A DNA stretch of 64,000 bases from Undibacterium sp. (GTDB lineage Bacteria > Pseudomonadota > Gammaproteobacteria > Burkholderiales > Burkholderiaceae_D), in assembly GCF_030651495.1 (NCBI RefSeq), contig NZ_JAUSFI010000039.1, positions 1-64,000 on the forward strand, written 5' to 3'. The position numbers and the translations under genes were made by a program. Below, one piece after another: positions 62,120 to 64,000 of the stretch (its first letter is position 1; the number at the start of each line of letters is the position of its first letter). The notes beneath the pieces are model-generated. The model saw only the letters and a program-made list of their open reading frames with translations, did no database searches and was not told the origin of the DNA.

Positions 62120-62159
62120 ATTTCATTCGCGTCAGGATCTGGTCGGACACGAATGAAAT
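62120..62159. promoter_or_regulatory. Inverted repeat upstream of ndh
   Basis: ATTTCATTCG (62120-62129) is repeated exactly in inverted form, CGAATGAAAT (62150-62159), with 20 bases between. Placed 30-70 bases before the ndh start codon, it may be an operator pair or a leader hairpin. Otherwise 62091-62394 shows no gene. Confidence 0.45.
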
Positions 62160-62394
62160 GCATTTTTACAGGGAGAAAATAGTGAGGTGGCTGCGAGTAT
62201 AACTAAGAATTGTGCAAGATTGGTTTCCGTGCAACACACAATGACGTTTTTGAATTTTTGCTCTAATTCAGCTATCGAAAATAGTCGCTGGATAGAAAAA
62301 AATATTCTATGAATCGCATCCCCTTTTTGCTAATTATTTAGGCAGTAATTCAGGTAGAATACGCATCTCCAAGATTTTCATCCTCAATACCATC

Positions 62395-63405
62395 GTGCAC
62401 ATCGGCCCTTATCAGCTGCGGAATAATATTTTTGTTGCGCCGATGGCTGGCGTGACGGACCGGCCATTTCGCCAATTATGCAAAGCCCTGGGTGCTGGCT
62501 ATGCGGTTTCCGAAATGGCAGCGTCCAATCCCAAGTTATGGGATACCGAAAAATCTTCCCGGCGCACCAATCACGAAGGGGAGATGGAGCCTAAAGCGGT
62601 ACAAATCGCCGGCGCAGATCCGCGGATGCTGGCCGAATGTGCCAAGCACAATGTCGACAAAGGTGCGCAGATCATCGATATCAACATGGGTTGCCCGGTC
62701 AAGAAAGTCTGTAACGCCTGGTGCGGCTCGGCCTTGTTGCAAGATGAAAAACTGGTGGCGCAGATTTTAGATGCCGTCGTCAGGGCAGTCGATGTCCCTG
62801 TCACGCTGAAGTTCCGCACCGGCTGGGATAGGGCCAACAAGAACGCGCTCAATATCGCACGCATCGCCGAATCGGCGGGTATTGCCATGCTAACCCTGCA
62901 TGGCCGCACGCGCGCCGACGGTTACAAAGGCGAGGCTGAATACCAGACGATCGCGGCGGTTAAATCATCCGTGAAGATCCCGGTAGTGGCGAATGGCGAC
63001 ATCACTACGCCCGAGAAAGCCAAGTACGTATTACAAATAACTGGCGCTGACGCCATCATGATAGGCCGCGCGGCCCAAGGCCGGCCGTGGATTTTCAGGG
63101 AAATTGAGCATTACCTGAAAACCGGTACGTATTTACCTCCCCCCATGGTGTCAGAAGTGAGCCAATTAATGGATCAGCACTTGCGCGAACATTATGCCTT
63201 TTATGGCGAATTCATGGGGGTACGCACCGCACGCAAGCATATCGGCTGGTATGTACAAGATCTCATCGGAGGCGAAGAATTTAGACAAGAGATGAATGTA
63301 TTAAGCTCTTGTGAAGACCAATTAAACGCAGTAAAAATGTTTTTTGATAGTCGAGTCGGAGAGCGGTTACAATACCGCCCCTCTGAAGAAAAGCTGGCAG
63401 CCTGA
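62395..63405 (+). CDS. dusB: tRNA-dihydrouridine synthase B
   Basis: The protein has 336 residues, an FMN-dependent TIM barrel (APMAGVTDRPFR at the N-terminus) and a C-terminal helical tRNA-binding domain. The catalytic cysteine is Cys100 in NMGCPVKK. It reduces specific uridines of tRNA to dihydrouridine. GTG 62395 is the start. The order dusB-fis is standard in proteobacteria, but here an inserted repeat separates the two. Confidence 0.95.
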   Translation: MHIGPYQLRNNIFVAPMAGVTDRPFRQLCKALGAGYAVSEMAASNPKLWDTEKSSRRTNHEGEMEPKAVQIAGADPRMLAECAKHNVDKGAQIIDINMGCPVKKVCNAWCGSALLQDEKLVAQILDAVVRAVDVPVTLKFRTGWDRANKNALNIARIAESAGIAMLTLHGRTRADGYKGEAEYQTIAAVKSSVKIPVVANGDITTPEKAKYVLQITGADAIMIGRAAQGRPWIFREIEHYLKTGTYLPPPMVSEVSQLMDQHLREHYAFYGEFMGVRTARKHIGWYVQDLIGGEEFRQEMNVLSSCEDQLNAVKMFFDSRVGERLQYRPSEEKLAA

Positions 63406-63474
63406 TTTTTTTATCAACAAGTCACAAGCTTGCGCATAAAAAAATCAACGTCGTCAGTCAATAAAAACAAAAAA

Positions 63475-63598
63475 TTGGCACGTCTGGAAATTGATTTATC
63501 GGGATGCAGACCAAGGCGCAAACCGGAACAATACGTCGGTATTGTGAGGATTTGCAACGCAGGTATGCGCCCGGGAAATCAATTTATAGATGTGCCAA
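63475..63598. repeat. 124-bp element with terminal inverted repeats (copy 2), between dusB and fis
   Basis: Ends TTGGCACGTCTGGAAATTGA and (inverted) TTGGCACATCTATAAATTGA. The interior blocks CGGGATGCAGACCAAGGC, CAATACGTCGGTATT and ACGCAGGTATGCGCCCGG are shared in order with 13226-13372. It keeps an open frame in phase with fis, which creates a false N-terminal extension of that gene. Confidence 0.82.
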
Positions 63599-63621
63599 CA
63601 GCACTAATAGAAAAATACAGC

Positions 63622-63855
63622 ATGAGCAAAGACAGCATTCAAGAAGCCGTTCACAAAAATCTAGATAAGTATTTCCGTGATTTGGGTGAACAACCTGCTT
63701 CGAATATTTACGATATGGTGGTTCTTGCCGTCGAGAAACCGATGCTGGAAATGGTCATGACGCGCGCTGACAGCAATCAGTCACAGGCAGCGGATATGTT
63801 AGGCATCAATCGCAATACTTTGCGCAAAAAACTGCAACAGCACGGCTTACTTTAA
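63622..63855 (+). CDS. fis: Fis family nucleoid-associated regulator
   Basis: The protein has 77 residues. The C-terminal helix-turn-helix NQSQAADMLGINRNTLRKKL is fully conserved; the N-terminal helices form the dimer. Fis bends DNA and activates rRNA and other promoters in fast growth. ATG 63622 (MSKDSIQEAV) is chosen from family length; the open frame runs back to 63430 only because the inserted repeat has no stop in this phase. The ribosome site is weak. purH follows 23 bases later. Confidence 0.93.
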   Translation: MSKDSIQEAVHKNLDKYFRDLGEQPASNIYDMVVLAVEKPMLEMVMTRADSNQSQAADMLGINRNTLRKKLQQHGLL

Positions 63856-63878
63856 ATCCTCTTTTTTAATTGTCCATT

Positions 63879-64000
63879 ATGATCAAACAAGCCCTCATCT
63901 CAGTTTCCGACAAAACCGGCATACTCGAATTTGCCCGTGAATTATCGGCACGCGGCATCAAACTGCTCTCCACCGGCGGTACCGCAAAACTGCTGGCCGA
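63879..64000 (+). CDS. purH: Bifunctional AICAR transformylase / IMP cyclohydrolase, N-terminal part
   Basis: The first 40 codons are present before the window ends. The start [20 protein letters not shown] and the following [10 protein letters not shown] are typical of the IMP cyclohydrolase (MGS-like) domain. PurH performs the last two steps of IMP synthesis. The order fis-purH is conserved in betaproteobacteria. Confidence 0.93.
   Translation, partial: MIKQALISVSDKTGILEFARELSARGIKLLSTGGTAKLLA

Noticed and set aside
63430-63621. N-terminal extension of fis
   Set aside because: These codons come from the inserted repeat; Fis proteins of this family are about 77 residues and begin at MSKDS-like sequence.

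Overview
The window looks like a chromosomal segment of a betaproteobacterium of the order Burkholderiales. Gene order points to the Oxalobacteraceae (Undibacterium-like), but that placement is inference from gene neighbourhoods and protein resemblance; no database search was run. Characteristic blocks are argJ-ATPase-mutT, queA-tgt-yajC-secD-secF, recG...oxyR-ubiA, yggS-proC divergent from pilT-pilU, xseB-ispA-dxs, the mepM-like peptidase divergent from tyrS, and dusB-fis-purH at the right edge. The histone H1-like Lys/Pro/Ala repeat protein with its conserved C-terminal AAWPFPTG motif is also typical of this order.

Layout. 1-1.4 kb is the only clearly accessory stretch: the end of an IS3-family element, then an AT-rich gene of unknown function between two inverted copies of a 160-bp repeat. 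1.4-5.4 kb holds a cytosine-deaminase-like amidohydrolase divergent from a LacI-type regulator, a YggT membrane protein and the H1-like nucleoid protein with 30 tandem 24-bp units. 5.8-10.2 kb is nrdA-nrdB with a promoter carrying two NrdR-type boxes. 10.4-13.1 kb is argJ, a P-loop ATPase and a Nudix hydrolase. 13.4-17.7 kb is an RND efflux pair without an outer-membrane partner. 17.9-23.5 kb is the queuosine/Sec operon. 23.7-32.4 kb carries recG, a GNAT, an SDR, oxyR, ubiA, a yqjDEK-like membrane operon, proC and yggS. 32.5-39.4 kb has pilT, pilU, a glutathione peroxidase, a ZIP transporter, a sulfurtransferase, an EamA transporter and a Rieske oxygenase. 39.9-41.8 kb is a secreted lipase with its foldase. 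41.9-51.9 kb has a DUF1631 protein, the isoprenoid operon, a cobalamin adenosyltransferase, an FAD-linked oxidase, a LysR regulator and hisC. 52.0-64 kb has alaC, a DsbA-like protein, anmK, an M23 peptidase, tyrS, dtd, a phosphatase, a two-domain response regulator, a type II NADH dehydrogenase, dusB, fis and the start of purH.

Most genes are housekeeping. The unexplained structure is between genes. At least four families of short palindromic or terminal-inverted-repeat elements are scattered through the intergenic spaces, several of them copied tens of kilobases apart. One copy separates dusB from fis. A different element ends a few bases before the anmK start codon. Other points of interest are the NrdR-controlled nrd promoter, the long coding minisatellite in the H1-like gene, and a possible short leader peptide overlapping the lipase start. 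No tRNA, rRNA, CRISPR array or prophage was recognised.
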